Source: Madurella fahalii (taxonomy: Eukaryota; Ascomycota; Sordariomycetes; Sordariales). Taken from it: DNA of 64,000 nucleotides. Positions 54,197-64,000 of the stretch are shown piece after piece. The translations under genes and the position numbers were made by a program. The notes below the pieces were generated by a model. That model was not told the DNA's origin. It saw nothing but the letters and a program-made list of their open reading frames with translations, and searched no databases. Where the stretch lies: the NCBI GenBank assembly GCA_029876055.1, contig CM056874.1, positions 1,240,001-1,304,000 of the forward strand, written 5' to 3'. Within the stretch, counting starts at the first letter, position 1. Each line of letters opens with the position of its first letter.

Positions 54197-56395
54197 TCAC
54201 CCGTCCTCCGCGAGCACTCTCGTCCAGTCAAACTTCCTCCACCTCTTCTTGAACCCGTCGACGCGCTCATCATGCCTCGTCCACCTCCCCTGCCTCTTGA
54301 TCACGTCGGGCTCGGTGTCCAACATGCCGCCAATGATCTCCCTGGCGAATAGGTCGCCCTTGGGCCACCGCTCCGAGTCCTCGACGACGTGGCCCAGGCC
54401 GCCGTCCAGCGAGAACCAGACGTGGAAGTAGGGCATCTCGCGGGCGATGCTGCGGCGGAACGCCAGCTTGCCCAGCCCCTCCCTGGCCTTGCGGCCCGTG
54501 TCGATGACCTTCTTGTGCTGCGCCCACTCCTCGTCGGCCGAGAGCATGGCCTCGCGGAAGAAGGCGGGCGCCGTGTCGCCCAGGTCGTAGGGGATGGGCA
54601 CGGCCACGAGCGCGGCGTGCAGCCGCCGCTGCGGCGCCGCCGCGTTCTCGTAGAAGAGCACCTCCCGTCCCTGGTCGTGGTACATGCGCGTCAGCGACTT
54701 CATGAAGTTGCGCATCTCCTCCCACTCGTCGTCGTCGCACTCGAGCAGGTTGGTGCGGTGGCTCAGGGGCACGATGACGGCGCCGCCCTCGGCGCCCGTC
54801 AGCTCGGGCGCGGTGGGCAGCGTGAGGTAGGTGCGGGTGGCGAGGGCGAGCACGGGCGCGAGGGGCAGGTTCTGCGGCGGGTTGCGGTCCTCGTGGTAGC
54901 AGAGCGGGCACGTGTCGAGGATGCGGTTGAGTTTCTTGTACTCGGCCACGGCGACGTTCTTGAGCGAGGCCTCGTTCTTGTGCACCCGCCGGGCGAGCTT
55001 CTCGGCGTTCTCGTCCAAGTACTCGAGGTCGTTGTCGAACTTGGCGTCCTTGGCGATGCGCTCAGCCAGGCGGAGCCCCTCGCCGCCGGCTTGGCCGCGC
55101 GTGCGACGCTCTTCCCGGACCATGTCCTCGATCGACATGTCCTCGTTGGCTTCGACCTGGCCGCGCTCGAGCCCGCGCTTGTTGGTGACGGCTTTGACTT
55201 CGCCGCGGGGGCCGGCGAGCATGCGGTTGTGCGAGGCGTCGAGGACGATGGCGTTGGAGGAGGCGGCGCCGGTGCTGAAGGCTGCCTTAGCAGCGTTGTA
55301 TTCTGCTTCGAGCTTGCCCGCTTCTGGAGCGTTGCGGAGCTTGGCCTTCATGAGCTGTGCGCGCATGCGGTTGAGGGCGGATTGGTCCATCGGCGGAGCG
55401 GGTTGGATCATGTCCTCGATGATGACGCCCTGCTCGGGCTGAGGAGTTGGAGAACGCGCCGGCTCGGGCCGCATCTTGGCCATTCGTTCGGAGTAAAGTT
55501 CGCCGGTTGGTTTCTCCTTGCCAACATACCCTTCACCGTACACCCTTCGTCGGTCCATTTCCATCTTTTCCTCTCTGGCATCGTCGAATTCTTGCAGGCT
55601 GCCGAATCTCTCGACGGCGACCTCGTCAATCGGACGATTCGTCTGCTCAGCAATAGTATAGACAGCCTTGAGCTTGGTCATTCTCCACTGCGACCCTTCA
55701 TCGCCGAACTTGTAATTCACCTCCCGAGTCCTGGGTGGCTTCGACTGCTCCGCTCCATTGTCCACCTCTGCTAGCTTCGTATTCAACTCCCGTTTGTGCA
55801 ACACCCTCTTCGGTTCTTCTCTCACAGGAGAGGGGCTCTTTCTTTTGGCTCCCCGGTGGATGTAATCGATATCTAGAGCCGATGGCGCTGTCATCCACGA
55901 ATCTCTGACGAGCGGTGCGGTGTCGGTCGGAACCTTCTCCTCGTCCGGTAGGGGAAGGTCCTCTTTAGGGTCGGACTGTTTCAAATCCTTGAAATCCGTC
56001 CCACCTCGCTTCTCAGTCCCATCATCTCCGCGGTTCCTCGAGCGGTCCCTTGACCGGTGTCTGTGTCTGTGCCGATGCCTCGACTCTTCCTCGTCGTCTT
56101 CCCGCGAGCGGCGCGACCGTTTGTGTCGATGCCCGTCTTCGTCAGAATCGTTGTCTCTGGATCGGTGATGGCCGCGCCGCTCCTTGGCGCCATCGCGATC
56201 CCTACGCTCATCTCTCTCGCGGTCTCGGTGTCTATGTTTATTTCCAGTATGATCGCGCTCGGATGATCGCTCGCGACGATCGCGGTGATGGTGTCTGTTT
56301 TTCCGTTCGCGCCGCTCTTCTTTCTTCTGAGCCGCGCGCTCCCTCTCCGCTGTCTCGGCAGCCAGCGCTTTCTCAAAGTCTTCAAGGCTGTCCAT
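54197..56395 (-). CDS. CWF19: Cwf19-like spliceosome / lariat debranching factor
   Basis: A single exon of 732 residues. Residues 15-135 are an extremely charged RS/RE/HR-type region. A middle segment (about 170-440) holds conserved blocks such as SWMTAPSALDID, GDEGSQWRMTKLKAVY and VYGEGYVGKE. Residues about 475-605 are the CwfJ C-terminal domain 1 (a HIT-like fold): CPLCYHED, the VIVPLSHRTNLLECDDDEWEEM stretch and the end VPIPYD. Residues about 615-730 are CwfJ domain 2, ending GRWTRHDERVDGFKKRW. The family (S. pombe Cwf19, human CWF19L2, yeast Drn1) binds the spliceosome and assists intron lariat turnover. A 461-codon plus-strand frame over the GC-rich part is a shadow of codon bias. It converges on RRP3. 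Confidence 0.93.
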   Translation of the reverse strand: MDSLEDFEKALAAETAERERAAQKKEERRERKNRHHHRDRRERSSERDHTGNKHRHRDRERDERRDRDGAKERRGHHRSRDNDSDEDGHRHKRSRRSREDDEEESRHRHRHRHRSRDRSRNRGDDGTEKRGGTDFKDLKQSDPKEDLPLPDEEKVPTDTAPLVRDSWMTAPSALDIDYIHRGAKRKSPSPVREEPKRVLHKRELNTKLAEVDNGAEQSKPPRTREVNYKFGDEGSQWRMTKLKAVYTIAEQTNRPIDEVAVERFGSLQEFDDAREEKMEMDRRRVYGEGYVGKEKPTGELYSERMAKMRPEPARSPTPQPEQGVIIEDMIQPAPPMDQSALNRMRAQLMKAKLRNAPEAGKLEAEYNAAKAAFSTGAASSNAIVLDASHNRMLAGPRGEVKAVTNKRGLERGQVEANEDMSIEDMVREERRTRGQAGGEGLRLAERIAKDAKFDNDLEYLDENAEKLARRVHKNEASLKNVAVAEYKKLNRILDTCPLCYHEDRNPPQNLPLAPVLALATRTYLTLPTAPELTGAEGGAVIVPLSHRTNLLECDDDEWEEMRNFMKSLTRMYHDQGREVLFYENAAAPQRRLHAALVAVPIPYDLGDTAPAFFREAMLSADEEWAQHKKVIDTGRKAREGLGKLAFRRSIAREMPYFHVWFSLDGGLGHVVEDSERWPKGDLFAREIIGGMLDTEPDVIKRQGRWTRHDERVDGFKKRWRKFDWTRVLAEDG

Positions 56396-58421
56396 GTCAA
56401 CCGTGGTGTTCGGACAGGTAAAGACTGGTGTGCGCTGGGAAATGTCAATCGGATGCCAAGAGCCTGGGCAGGTTGAGATTGCTGGTGACGTCTTTGCGTC
56501 AGATTGCTTGTGGAACCACTAAAATGGTATGCCCCACAAGGCTAGTGGAGAGCTCAGTGCTCCACCGCCCCTCAATCGCTCTTCGAAGTCTTCGAGGTTT
56601 CTCACCCTGGCAGATCTGGCCAGCAGTGGCCGTCGAAGGTGTTTCTAACCGGGTTCCAAACAGCTTCAAGAACCATTCTGCTTTGCATCCGATCTAACGA
56701 CTTCTGCTCGATCCATAATGGCAGGGCTTTCACCCGCTGGCTTCCCCTTCCCCCCATACCGCATGGAGTGCCTTGTGATTGTTGTGTTGTGTAACTGTTA
56801 CAGTACCGGCTATGTAGGATAATTCGGTGGGATCACGGCGCAAACCTTCGGGCTCCACGCTCAGCTTCGCAACACAGTCCTGTCTACTGTGCGGCCTGGG
56901 CCAGTGCACCCAGAATGGAAAATCGAGGTCCAGCCGCGTTCTCGGGGGCCTTATCCGGACAAAGGGTGACCATGCCAACCAAACGCAGCAAAACCAACCT
57001 CTAATTCGTTCATATTTTCGTCCCTTTGCATACATGTCTTTGGACTTAACTATTTACCGGTCCACTTTCAAGTCATTAATAGAGACATACCGAAGCCAGG
57101 CAGAGGACCGCCGGAAAGCCACGGCAATTACATGGCGCACAGCACTTAGACGCAACGTCATCTCCATCCATAGGATTTAGGAGCTCCCGCACCCACGGAT
57201 CCGAGTTCCGGCGCAAAAGCCAGTGAGGAAACAATGCGTAAACAAATATGCGGGGATCGCCACACCTCCGTGGATACGACTGGCTTTACAACCGGCGCAG
57301 TTTACTGTAGAACGGTTGTTACCTAGCTTGCTCAGCCCCATATGATAACATCGCCACAAGTCCTAGGGGGACGACTTACCCGATGCGGGCGGCGGTTATT
57401 CGGGGCAATTTTCCCCTCTTTAACTGCGGAGAAGTGGTGAAAGAAAACATAACACGTCAGTTGTCGCAAAAGCTAAGTAAGTCAAAACAGACTGGGAGAA
57501 TACTTAAGTAACTTTGATGGCCGTCTGAATTGATCCATCGCGGTCCTCAAAGGAAGACGCACGACACGTGGCTTTGTTTTATTATTTTTTTTCCATTGCG
57601 TCTTGACTTGCTTGCTCAAAGACTCATACATCCTCTTTGTTATCAGGCTTTCCGCCTCGGTGAGAGAAGCAACATAGATTAAGATGCGGCTGCGGCTGCG
57701 GCGCGCATGCTTGGGTGCCATCCTCAGGACCCAGGCGTGCGCATCAAACCCCCCGGTAGGCGGTCTCTGGTCTCGGCTGCCTCTTAAGGACCCTGTGCAT
57801 CAGTTGACCAAGATGCGGATAGGCCCTCTTGGCCGCTTACAGTTGAAGCGTAAGCGAGGTTGGGGTGAAATGTTCTGCCCTTGGCCGCTGCATTAGAAGA
57901 TGATGTATCTCATCCCAAACAAGAGAAGGCGTCAACTATCTATTGCGCTTCAATCGGGTTTGCTCTGATAGCAACGGCGGTTGAACTCCCGGTAGCACAA
58001 CCCCGTACCGTCGGTAAGCTTCCGAACAAGACTTAGCCAGTGTGCAATCCTGGCCGCATCCTTCTCGTCATCGTGGCCGCTCGCCACGGCAGCTGGTGTT
58101 CGGCTGTGCCGCTAGGATCTTGTACCTTGTCCCCATGCGTCCAACTTCTCCAACTTTGTTGTCTGCTGGGTCATCGGAAGCTGGGGTTAGAAAGCATCCT
58201 GAAAAGCCTTGGAAATTACGGTCAACACAGCCCATGGAGTATAATGTAGAGCAAAATTTGTCTTCATCGATCATGACTGCTAAGCTTTTAGGACGCCGAA
58301 CGCCTAAATTCACCCAACTCCATCGATAATAAATCCCCTCAACGGAATCCCTGGGTATAAATCAACACCATAACCATCTCCGTGATAAATGCTCCCATTC
58401 GCAGTAACCGACGCCGGCAAT
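56396..58421. other. intergenic region
   Basis: This is the promoter side of CWF19 plus about 1.5 kb in which I see no gene. Frames of 60-117 codons (for example plus 56827-57180 and plus 57684-57896) have no domain or start support. A T-run lies at about 57582-57592. Confidence 0.45.
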
Positions 58422-59690
58422 TTATTGCGTGTAATTATATCGCTGCCCTAACTGTCCATGCCCGTACCGCGGATGTTGCTGCGGCGGGATCTTGGCGTAA
58501 TCAGCCGGGTTATATGGTGCGAAATGGGATGGGTGAGGAATACGCCCGTCCGGCCTCTTATCGTCCCGGTGTTCCTCTGCGGTTTCCTGATGCGCGGCCA
58601 GCTGAGACGCAAACCCCTTATTGTCCAGCCCCGGAGACCCGAGGCTCGGGGCATATGAGACGGGCCGCGAGCCTGGTGCTGACCACTGCCCGCCGACAGC
58701 CGGGTTAGGGCTGGACTGCTGCGCTTGATTGGGGTCGAGGGATTCCCGCGCGGGAATGGGCTGGACCAGCTGGGGCGACTGTCTGCTTGGCTGAAGATCG
58801 GCGGATGCATGGTAGAAATCGCCAGGCATTTCCACCGGGAATTGGTTTGGAGGACTCGGCCCGGTAGCTGCGAGCTCCTGAAGTCCGTTGGATCCGTCCT
58901 GTCCGAATCCTTGAGGGCCCTGCTGATAGCTGTAGCCGCTGCCCGGCCTGCTACGTACAGACTGCACCCGGGGGATGTGATAGGGGATGCGCGGGGAGCT
59001 TGCCATCGGCGGTGAGTTCCCGCCAATAGATGGGGAGTAACGGGGGTTGGTGGGAGACGGCAGTGGTGACCTGATCATGGTGCTCCGATCGGCCGGGTTG
59101 ATCGTCTTAAGCTTCCCATCCTCAATCATTGCCTGCAGTACCCCGGCATCCAACAGCTCAGCCTTCTTGATGATACGGCTCACCATCTCGGAGCCTGCTT
59201 TCTTCAACTGCGACTTGACAAAGCTGTGCACGGTAACATTGCACTTGATTTCGATGTCCTCTCTCAGGTACAGGCCGTCTGACGGTACGCCAAGTGCCTT
59301 CAAGCCGATCTCGGGAATCTCGGGCGGCTCAACGCCGGGCTGGTTGCCGGCTATGCGATACGTGTTCCGCAGGTCGACGTTCATGGGCGCGTAGATGTGC
59401 GTTTGGAGGCCCCACGGCATGTCGTGGAAACACCCATTGAACTTGATGGTTGAAGAGCCCATCCTCCCAATGCCCGGAAGGAACTGAATGCGCTCCGTAA
59501 TCTCATACCAAGTCGAGTAGTACTCATCAGTCTCGGCATGTTGCGGGGCTGGGATGGGTTTGTGCTCAAGGACGAGCGGGTTCAGAGTGATGACCTCGGA
59601 GTGCGAGTGGAGGATGTCAATTGCCAACTGGCGGGGGATGAAGCCCGGGATGGGCGTGATGACGGTGAAGCTATCCTTCTTTCTCAACAT
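58422..59690 (-). CDS. DUF7053-type fungal protein
   Basis: A single exon. The ATG at 59690 (MLRKKDSFTVITPIPGFIPR) was chosen because the open frame further upstream starts only with a TTG. The product is 422 residues. Residues about 1-175 form a compact domain with the pattern of the fungal DUF7053 family: ITPIPGFIPRQLAIDILHSH, the WYEITERIQFLPGIGRMGSS stretch, FNGCFHDMPWGLQTHIYAPM and R.TYRIAGN. Such domains look like a START or SRPBCC-type lipid-binding fold, which is an inference. The rest (about 200-422) is Pro/Ser/Gln-rich and disordered, with poly-Gln/Pro segments and a Tyr-rich end. There is no membrane helix or signal peptide. Function in the family is not established. Confidence 0.75.
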   Translation of the reverse strand: MLRKKDSFTVITPIPGFIPRQLAIDILHSHSEVITLNPLVLEHKPIPAPQHAETDEYYSTWYEITERIQFLPGIGRMGSSTIKFNGCFHDMPWGLQTHIYAPMNVDLRNTYRIAGNQPGVEPPEIPEIGLKALGVPSDGLYLREDIEIKCNVTVHSFVKSQLKKAGSEMVSRIIKKAELLDAGVLQAMIEDGKLKTINPADRSTMIRSPLPSPTNPRYSPSIGGNSPPMASSPRIPYHIPRVQSVRSRPGSGYSYQQGPQGFGQDGSNGLQELAATGPSPPNQFPVEMPGDFYHASADLQPSRQSPQLVQPIPARESLDPNQAQQSSPNPAVGGQWSAPGSRPVSYAPSLGSPGLDNKGFASQLAAHQETAEEHRDDKRPDGRIPHPSHFAPYNPADYAKIPPQQHPRYGHGQLGQRYNYTQ

Positions 59691-60785
59691 GGCGGATGGA
59701 CCCTTGTGGTAGGGCGGCAATCGGCCTGGCTCCTGTTGGGTTGATTGAACTCGGACAAAGTCGTTGGATTGCGCCGCGCGAGTACGGAATACTGAGGCTG
59801 ACGATTGTTTGTTGAAAGGGAAATATGAGAAGGACAGGGGAGGCTGGAGGTCTTTATCGGGGGCCAGATTCCTTTTTGGGGGGATAAATCTGGCTCTGCC
59901 GGGTTGTCCACTGTGCTGTCGCTGATTTGGCTGTGGCTATGAAATGGGGCACCAACCGGTTCGGGGCCCAAGGACAATCAGCCATCCGGGGCCACCACCC
60001 ATCTCGGCGCGCCTTTGTCCCGGATAGAACGATGACGTGAGACCCTACGTACACACGCGGTGCTGCGGTCTACATGGTCTAGGCTGGCCGGAGTCCGTAA
60101 CCCATGATTGTATCGGGTCCTCTCGTTTCTGGCCAGGACTTCTGTCCTCCCCGCCATCTCCTTTGTTTCGTTGGCGAGAACCCAACAGACGGAGGCAAGC
60201 GGAAATGGAACGGTTCTGGGACGGAGCTCCCTCATGCATGCTCGACATTTTAAGATCCACGATCCAGGCTTTGATAAGGCAGAAGGGAGTGGGTCAAAGC
60301 TATTTATGCCGTTGGACTCCATAAACCAACGTTAATAGGCTCCAAGGCACTGGAGGCTGCAATGTGTGAGGAGCGGGTAAGCACACTGTCTGGCCACGCG
60401 AACCAACAACCCGGCCGAGATATGAGCAAACGCCGTGATGGACGGTAAGAGATGAAAATGGCAGAAGAATAGATGGGTTAGCCGAGGTAATTGAGAACTA
60501 TGGGAATAAAATTGAAAAATAAAGGAAAAATAGATAGACTTTCTTTTCTTTTCTCTCTCTCTCTCTTTTTTTTTTCTTTTTCTTTTAACAAGAGTTAAAG
60601 GAACAGAAGAGGAAAACAGCTGAAAAGCTGGCACTTCCGGGGCCAAGCCAACCCCACCTGGCTCAAAGCTCGAATCGCTTTCGCCCCACCACACTTCCTC
60701 CCGCTTTCATTCTGAACCCCGCCATGGATTTCTGTCGGCAACCAACTTCAATGTCCAGTCTCCGACTTTGAGAGCGCCAAACAGT
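59691..60785. other. divergent intergenic region between DUF7053 and GPN1
   Basis: 1.1 kb that must hold both promoters. A long pyrimidine tract (TTTTCTTTTCTCTCTCTCTC-like) lies at about 60540-60590 and a uORF at 60724-60771. No other gene is seen. Confidence 0.5.
60724..60771 (+). promoter_or_regulatory. possible upstream ORF of GPN1
   Basis: ATG in a strong context (gccATGG), 15 codons and a TGA, ending 14 bases before the GPN1 start at 60786. The main ATG has a weaker context (cagtATGG). If the transcript starts upstream of 60724, the uORF would reduce translation of GPN1. Confidence 0.4.
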
Positions 60786-62029
60786 ATGGAATCAACCTCG
60801 GCAGCGGCCAGCTCTGGCGGGCAAGTTGCCCAGCCTGTGACTGTCGTGTGCGTTGGCATGGCAGGTTTGTCAACCCGTCTCCCTTTTCCGGCCCGAGGCA
60901 GATGATTGACTTCGACTCTCTAGGCTCCGGAAAGACGACCTTCATGCAGCGGATCAATGCACATTTACACGCCCAAAAAGAACCTCCCTATGTCATCAAC
61001 CTTGACCCGGCCGTTACCTACTCTCCCTTCCAGAGCAACATCGACATCCGCGACTCGGTCAACTACAAGAAGGTCATGGAGGAGTACAACCTTGGGCCAA
61101 ATGGAGGCATCATGACGTCTCTCAACCTATTTGCAACCAAAGTGGACCAGGTACTCGGCCTCTTGGAGAAACGCGCGGCGCCCGACCCCGAGAACCCAGC
61201 GCGCAAGCCGATCAAACATATTCTAGTCGACACGCCCGGGCAGATTGAAGTCTTCGTGTGGTCCGCTTCGGGAAGCATCCTGCTCGATTCGCTTGCCTCG
61301 TCGTTCCCAACAGTGATTGCTTACATCATCGACACACCGCGCACTAGTTCGACCTCGACATTTATGAGCAACATGCTCTACGCTTGCAGCATTCTGTACA
61401 AGACGAAGCTTCCCATGATTCTAGTGTTCAACAAAACCGACGCCAAGGACGCATCGTTTGCCAAGGAGTGGATGACCGACTACGAAGCCTTTCAGGCGGC
61501 TCTGAACGAGGATGAAAATAACAACGCCTTTGGCGGCCAGGAAGGCGGCGAAGGCGGCGGCAGTGGCTACATGGGCAGTTTGCTGAATAGCATGAGCCTC
61601 ATGCTGGAGGAGTTCTATGCACATCTCAGCGTGGTCAGCGTGAGTTCGCTCCACGGCACTGGAATCGACGAGTTTTTCGAGGCGGTACAAGAGAAGGCCG
61701 AGGAGTTCAAGCGAGACTACCAGCCTGAACTAGATAGGAGGCGCGCGGAGAGGGAAGAGAACAAGAAGAAACAACGGGAGAAGGAGTTGGACAAGATGAT
61801 GAAGGATATGTCAATGGGTAGCACGACGTCGAAGATCCCCGTGGCCGATATTAAGCAGGAAGACGACGATATGGGCGCTCTCAGCCCGGACGAAGAGAGC
61901 GAGGATGAGATCGATGACGAAGGGGATCGGGAAGGTCTTCAGGCGAGATACGAGGCGGCCATGCTACAGCAGGATGACTCTACCGCTGCCGACGCGAGCT
62001 TCGCCAAGTATCTCCATTCCCAGCGTTAA
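60786..62029 (+). CDS. GPN1: GPN-loop GTPase 1 (Gpn1/Npa3)
   Basis: Two exons, 60786-60864 and 60924-62029, give 394 residues; the 59-base intron falls inside the P-loop codons and splicing gives VGMAGSGKTT (residues 24-33). The GPN loop is at 84-86 in NLGPNGG. DTPGQIE (G3) lies near 129-135 and NKTD (G4) near 195. The last 120 residues are a charged helix rich in Glu, Lys and Arg, then an acidic tail. Gpn1 acts with its relatives in assembly and nuclear import of RNA polymerase II and other polymerases. The product length fits the family (about 370-400). Its 3' neighbour on the opposite strand is RPB12, a subunit of the polymerase it helps to import. Confidence 0.95.
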
Positions 62030-62345
62030 GAAATCATGTTCATAATATGGGATTGGCAGGCCACAAGAGTAGGACTGCATTGATGGGGCTCGGACATGAC
62101 CAGCATTTTTGGCGTTTGGATGTGATACCAATATTAGGTTGGCTAGGACTAGAGGCGAAAATTCATGACCAGGTCTACCCATCATTCTTCTGCCGGTGTT
62201 CCCCCAAAACGCCAATACCCATGTGGGTACCGCCCTTCGCCGAGTCTCAGTCTCTCCTGACCCTCGACGGTGGGGTTTGGTTGGTTCAAGTCGCGCCCGA
62301 GTCTCTCAGAATACAGTTTCTCGCACCCCAATCTAATCCGGTCTA
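62030..62345. other. convergent intergenic region GPN1 / RPB12
   Basis: 316 bases between two 3' ends. It should hold both terminators. No gene is seen. Confidence 0.5.
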
Positions 62346-62650
62346 CTATCGCGCTTCAAACTGGACCATTCTGCCACGCAAACAAGTCAGCGCTCACCCT
62401 CTATCTTCCACGCTCGCGGTTCCCATTCTCACCTCTTCGTCCTCTCCTTGTACAGGACACGCGCACCGCACTTGTTGCATCGAATCGGAGCGCCCTTTTC
62501 GAGCGGTACCCTCGCTGCGCAGTCGCCGCAGAGGTAGGTCATGGCACCGCCGCCGCTCTCGCCGGCGTAGTCGCGCGACGCGGGCGCACCGCTGCCTCCG
62601 CCGAAGCCGGACCCAGAATTTGTGGGGATCTGGTACTGCTCGCGAGACAT
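62346..62650 (-). CDS. RPB12: RNA polymerase subunit Rpb12 (RPABC4)
   Basis: Two exons, 62650-62433 and 62370-62346, give 80 residues. The second exon is 25 bases and adds only the end MVQFEAR and the stop. Without it the frame would read out of the conserved motif, so this splice is required by the family. The zinc ribbon has C-G-D-C near residues 41-44 and C-N-K-C near 58-61, followed by VLYKERTKRMVQFEAR, the signature of the smallest subunit shared by RNA polymerases I, II and III. The N-terminal 35 residues are a Gly/Ser-rich extension that varies in fungi. A frame in phase continues upstream of the ATG at 62650, but the start MSREQYQIP fits the family size. Confidence 0.93.
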
Positions 62651-63190
62651 GGCGGGTAGATACCTGTTGGTCCTGAAGTTGCGCGGTATAAGCACGGCGA
62701 TGCGGAAGCCTATGAGCGGCTGATGAAGCGGATGGGGTGGACGAGTGTAAGATGACGCGAGTTTGAGTGACCGAGGGGCAGAAGGCGGCAGAAAATTGGC
62801 GGAGGGCAACGGCAGAATCGGCCGGGGTGGGTCCATGATTCAAACTGAAACCAGCAGGTCACGTGCGCCCGTGTCCGAGAGTCTGGGCCGAGGTCGATGC
62901 GTTATGCACAGCTGTCCCCCGGCAGGCAAAGGGATCCACACATTCCCAGTTGGCAGCTCAGAGCGAGCCGCTCGCCGACTTGCTAGTCAACAAAACGTCC
63001 ACATTCTCTTTCGCACTTTCACTCTTTCTGGGATACATTATTTGTCTCAGGCGGGAGCCATCGTACGGCTCAATTTCGCGTTAACTGTTGCTCCATCGTA
63101 TCCTCACCCTTCCTCAGCGCCGTATACCGCTCCCGGCGCATCTCCCTCCTTTAAGCCGAGCCGGCGCAAGACGGGGGACGGATATCAACA
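62651..63190. other. divergent promoter region of RPB12 and the HIT gene
   Basis: 540 bases between two start codons. A plus frame runs through it but has no motif. It should hold the leaders and promoters of both genes. Confidence 0.5.
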
Positions 63191-63859
63191 ATGGCACCCA
63201 AAACTTACACCTCTTCCCTCCCCCCAACCCCGTCTTCTTCCTTCGACCCAGGTCTCCCTCACGACAACAATAACAACAGCAATAACCGCACACCACAAGA
63301 CAAAGACTGCCCCTTCTGCCACATCTCGGCCATCTTCCCGGCCTACGACCCGGCCCACCCGCCCCCGTCGTCCTCGCCCCTCCTCAGCCCCTCCCAGACC
63401 TCCCCGCAGCCAGCGACCTTCATCGTGCTATCCACCCCGACGCTCGTCGCCTTCTTAGACATCATGCCCCTCTCGCTGGGCCACATCCTCCTCTGCCCGC
63501 GCCGGCACCGGGGCAAGCTCACGGACACGACGCCGGACGAGGCGGCGGAGCTGGGCCGCTACCTGCGGGTGCTCTCGGCGGCGGTGGTGGAGGCGACGGG
63601 GGTGGGCGACTGGAACGTGGTGCAGAACAACGGGGCGGCCGCGGCGCAGGTCGTGCCGCACATGCATTTCCACGTGATCCCCAGGCCGGAGCTGAGGGAC
63701 CAGCGGAGCGAGCGGTTCACTTCGACCATGTTTGGCCGCGGGCAGAGGGACGAGTTGGATGAGGAGGAGGCGGGGCAGCTGGCGGAGCGGGTGAGGAGGA
63801 AGGTGGCCGAGGTGTTTGGCAGGTCCGGGGGCGAAGGGGAGGGGAGGGCAAAGTTGTGA
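63191..63859 (+). CDS. HIT family nucleotide hydrolase/transferase
   Basis: A single exon of 222 residues. The N-terminal 35 residues are Ser/Pro/Asn-rich. CPFC at 40-43 is the start of the HIT fold and may bind zinc with later residues. A proline-rich insert (about 50-75) separates it from the core TFIVLSTPTLVAFLDIMPLSLGHILLCPRRH, which is the usual substrate loop. The histidine triad is HMHFHVIP with His157, His159 and His161; the middle His should be the nucleophile. HIT proteins of this Hint/HNT type cleave nucleotide phosphoramidates or adenylates. The C-terminal 55 residues are a charged helix. The exact substrate cannot be told from sequence. Confidence 0.9.
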   Translation: MAPKTYTSSLPPTPSSSFDPGLPHDNNNNSNNRTPQDKDCPFCHISAIFPAYDPAHPPPSSSPLLSPSQTSPQPATFIVLSTPTLVAFLDIMPLSLGHILLCPRRHRGKLTDTTPDEAAELGRYLRVLSAAVVEATGVGDWNVVQNNGAAAAQVVPHMHFHVIPRPELRDQRSERFTSTMFGRGQRDELDEEEAGQLAERVRRKVAEVFGRSGGEGEGRAKL

Positions 63860-64000
63860 GTTGTGCGGGAGGAGAGCATTGGTATTATTAGAGAAGGGGC
63901 AGGGAGGGACTGAAGCGTCGGCTACGCTGGGTGCGGTCACGGTGCGGCAATGGGCTGTAATCTAAGATCTCCGGTAAGTTTGGCCGGGCTGTCTTTGGTG
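63860..64000. other. 3' flank of the HIT gene
   Basis: The 141 bases to the window end hold no visible gene. Confidence 0.4.

Noticed and set aside
54389..55774. 461-codon plus-strand frame over CWF19
   Set aside because: It lies antisense to conserved CwfJ domains in GC-rich DNA; codon bias alone keeps it open.
1..64000. tRNA, 5S rRNA or other RNA genes
   Set aside because: I looked for T-loop-like GTTCGA-type boxes and paired arms and found none that fit; a covariance-model scan would be decisive.

Overview
The window looks like the genome of a filamentous ascomycete, most likely a Sordariomycete. The evidence is the many short introns (about 50-85 bases, GTRNGT...AG), the fungal-specific families (SUR7/PalI, SesB-NACHT-WD40, CorA-like giant protein, DUF7053-type, LaeA-like methyltransferase, class III chitinase with CBM1) and the alternation of compact housekeeping gene blocks with gene-poor stretches full of decayed genes. 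All intron positions given here were placed by hand from splice consensus, reading frame and family similarity; none has transcript support.

Layout. 0.3-4.4 kb: a FAR1/WRKY-GCM1 zinc-binding protein that looks like a MULE transposase N-terminus without its catalytic part, then the CTDK-I cyclin subunit (Ctk2-like). 5.7-10.8 kb (minus): an eight-exon gene for a 1518-residue protein ending in a CorA-like two-helix membrane module that lacks the GMN motif. 10.8-14.7 kb: gene-poor. 14.7-16.8 kb (minus): a secreted protein with two cupredoxin domains and a ferritin-like domain. 18.1-19.3 kb: a SUR7/PalI membrane protein. 21.7-25.3 kb: an NLR/STAND protein (SesB-like hydrolase, NACHT, three near-identical WD40 repeats). 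25.9-32.4 kb: a decay zone with a truncated reductase, a broken membrane-protein gene, an AT-rich repeat relic and two broken paralogous genes. 32.9-39.4 kb (minus): TRAPPC12-like protein, a seven-helix membrane protein, and a chitinase. 39.4-44.4 kb: gene-poor, with a broken sterol-methyltransferase-like gene. 44.4-45.5 kb: a secreted protein made of 51 pentapeptide repeats. 46.1-47.3 kb (minus): LaeA-like methyltransferase. 49.3-64 kb: a dense housekeeping block with a small likely mitochondrial protein, Ssf1, Rrp3, Cwf19, a DUF7053-type protein, Gpn1, Rpb12 and a HIT protein.

How the genes relate. SSF1 and RRP3, both ribosome assembly factors, diverge from a 232-base shared promoter. RRP3 converges on CWF19. 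GPN1 (RNA polymerase II assembly and import) converges on RPB12 (a shared polymerase subunit), and RPB12 diverges from the HIT gene. The accessory part holds genes of self/non-self recognition, secretion, surface and metal handling, next to degraded copies of metabolic and membrane genes. No tRNA, rRNA, CRISPR array or intact transposon was recognised.
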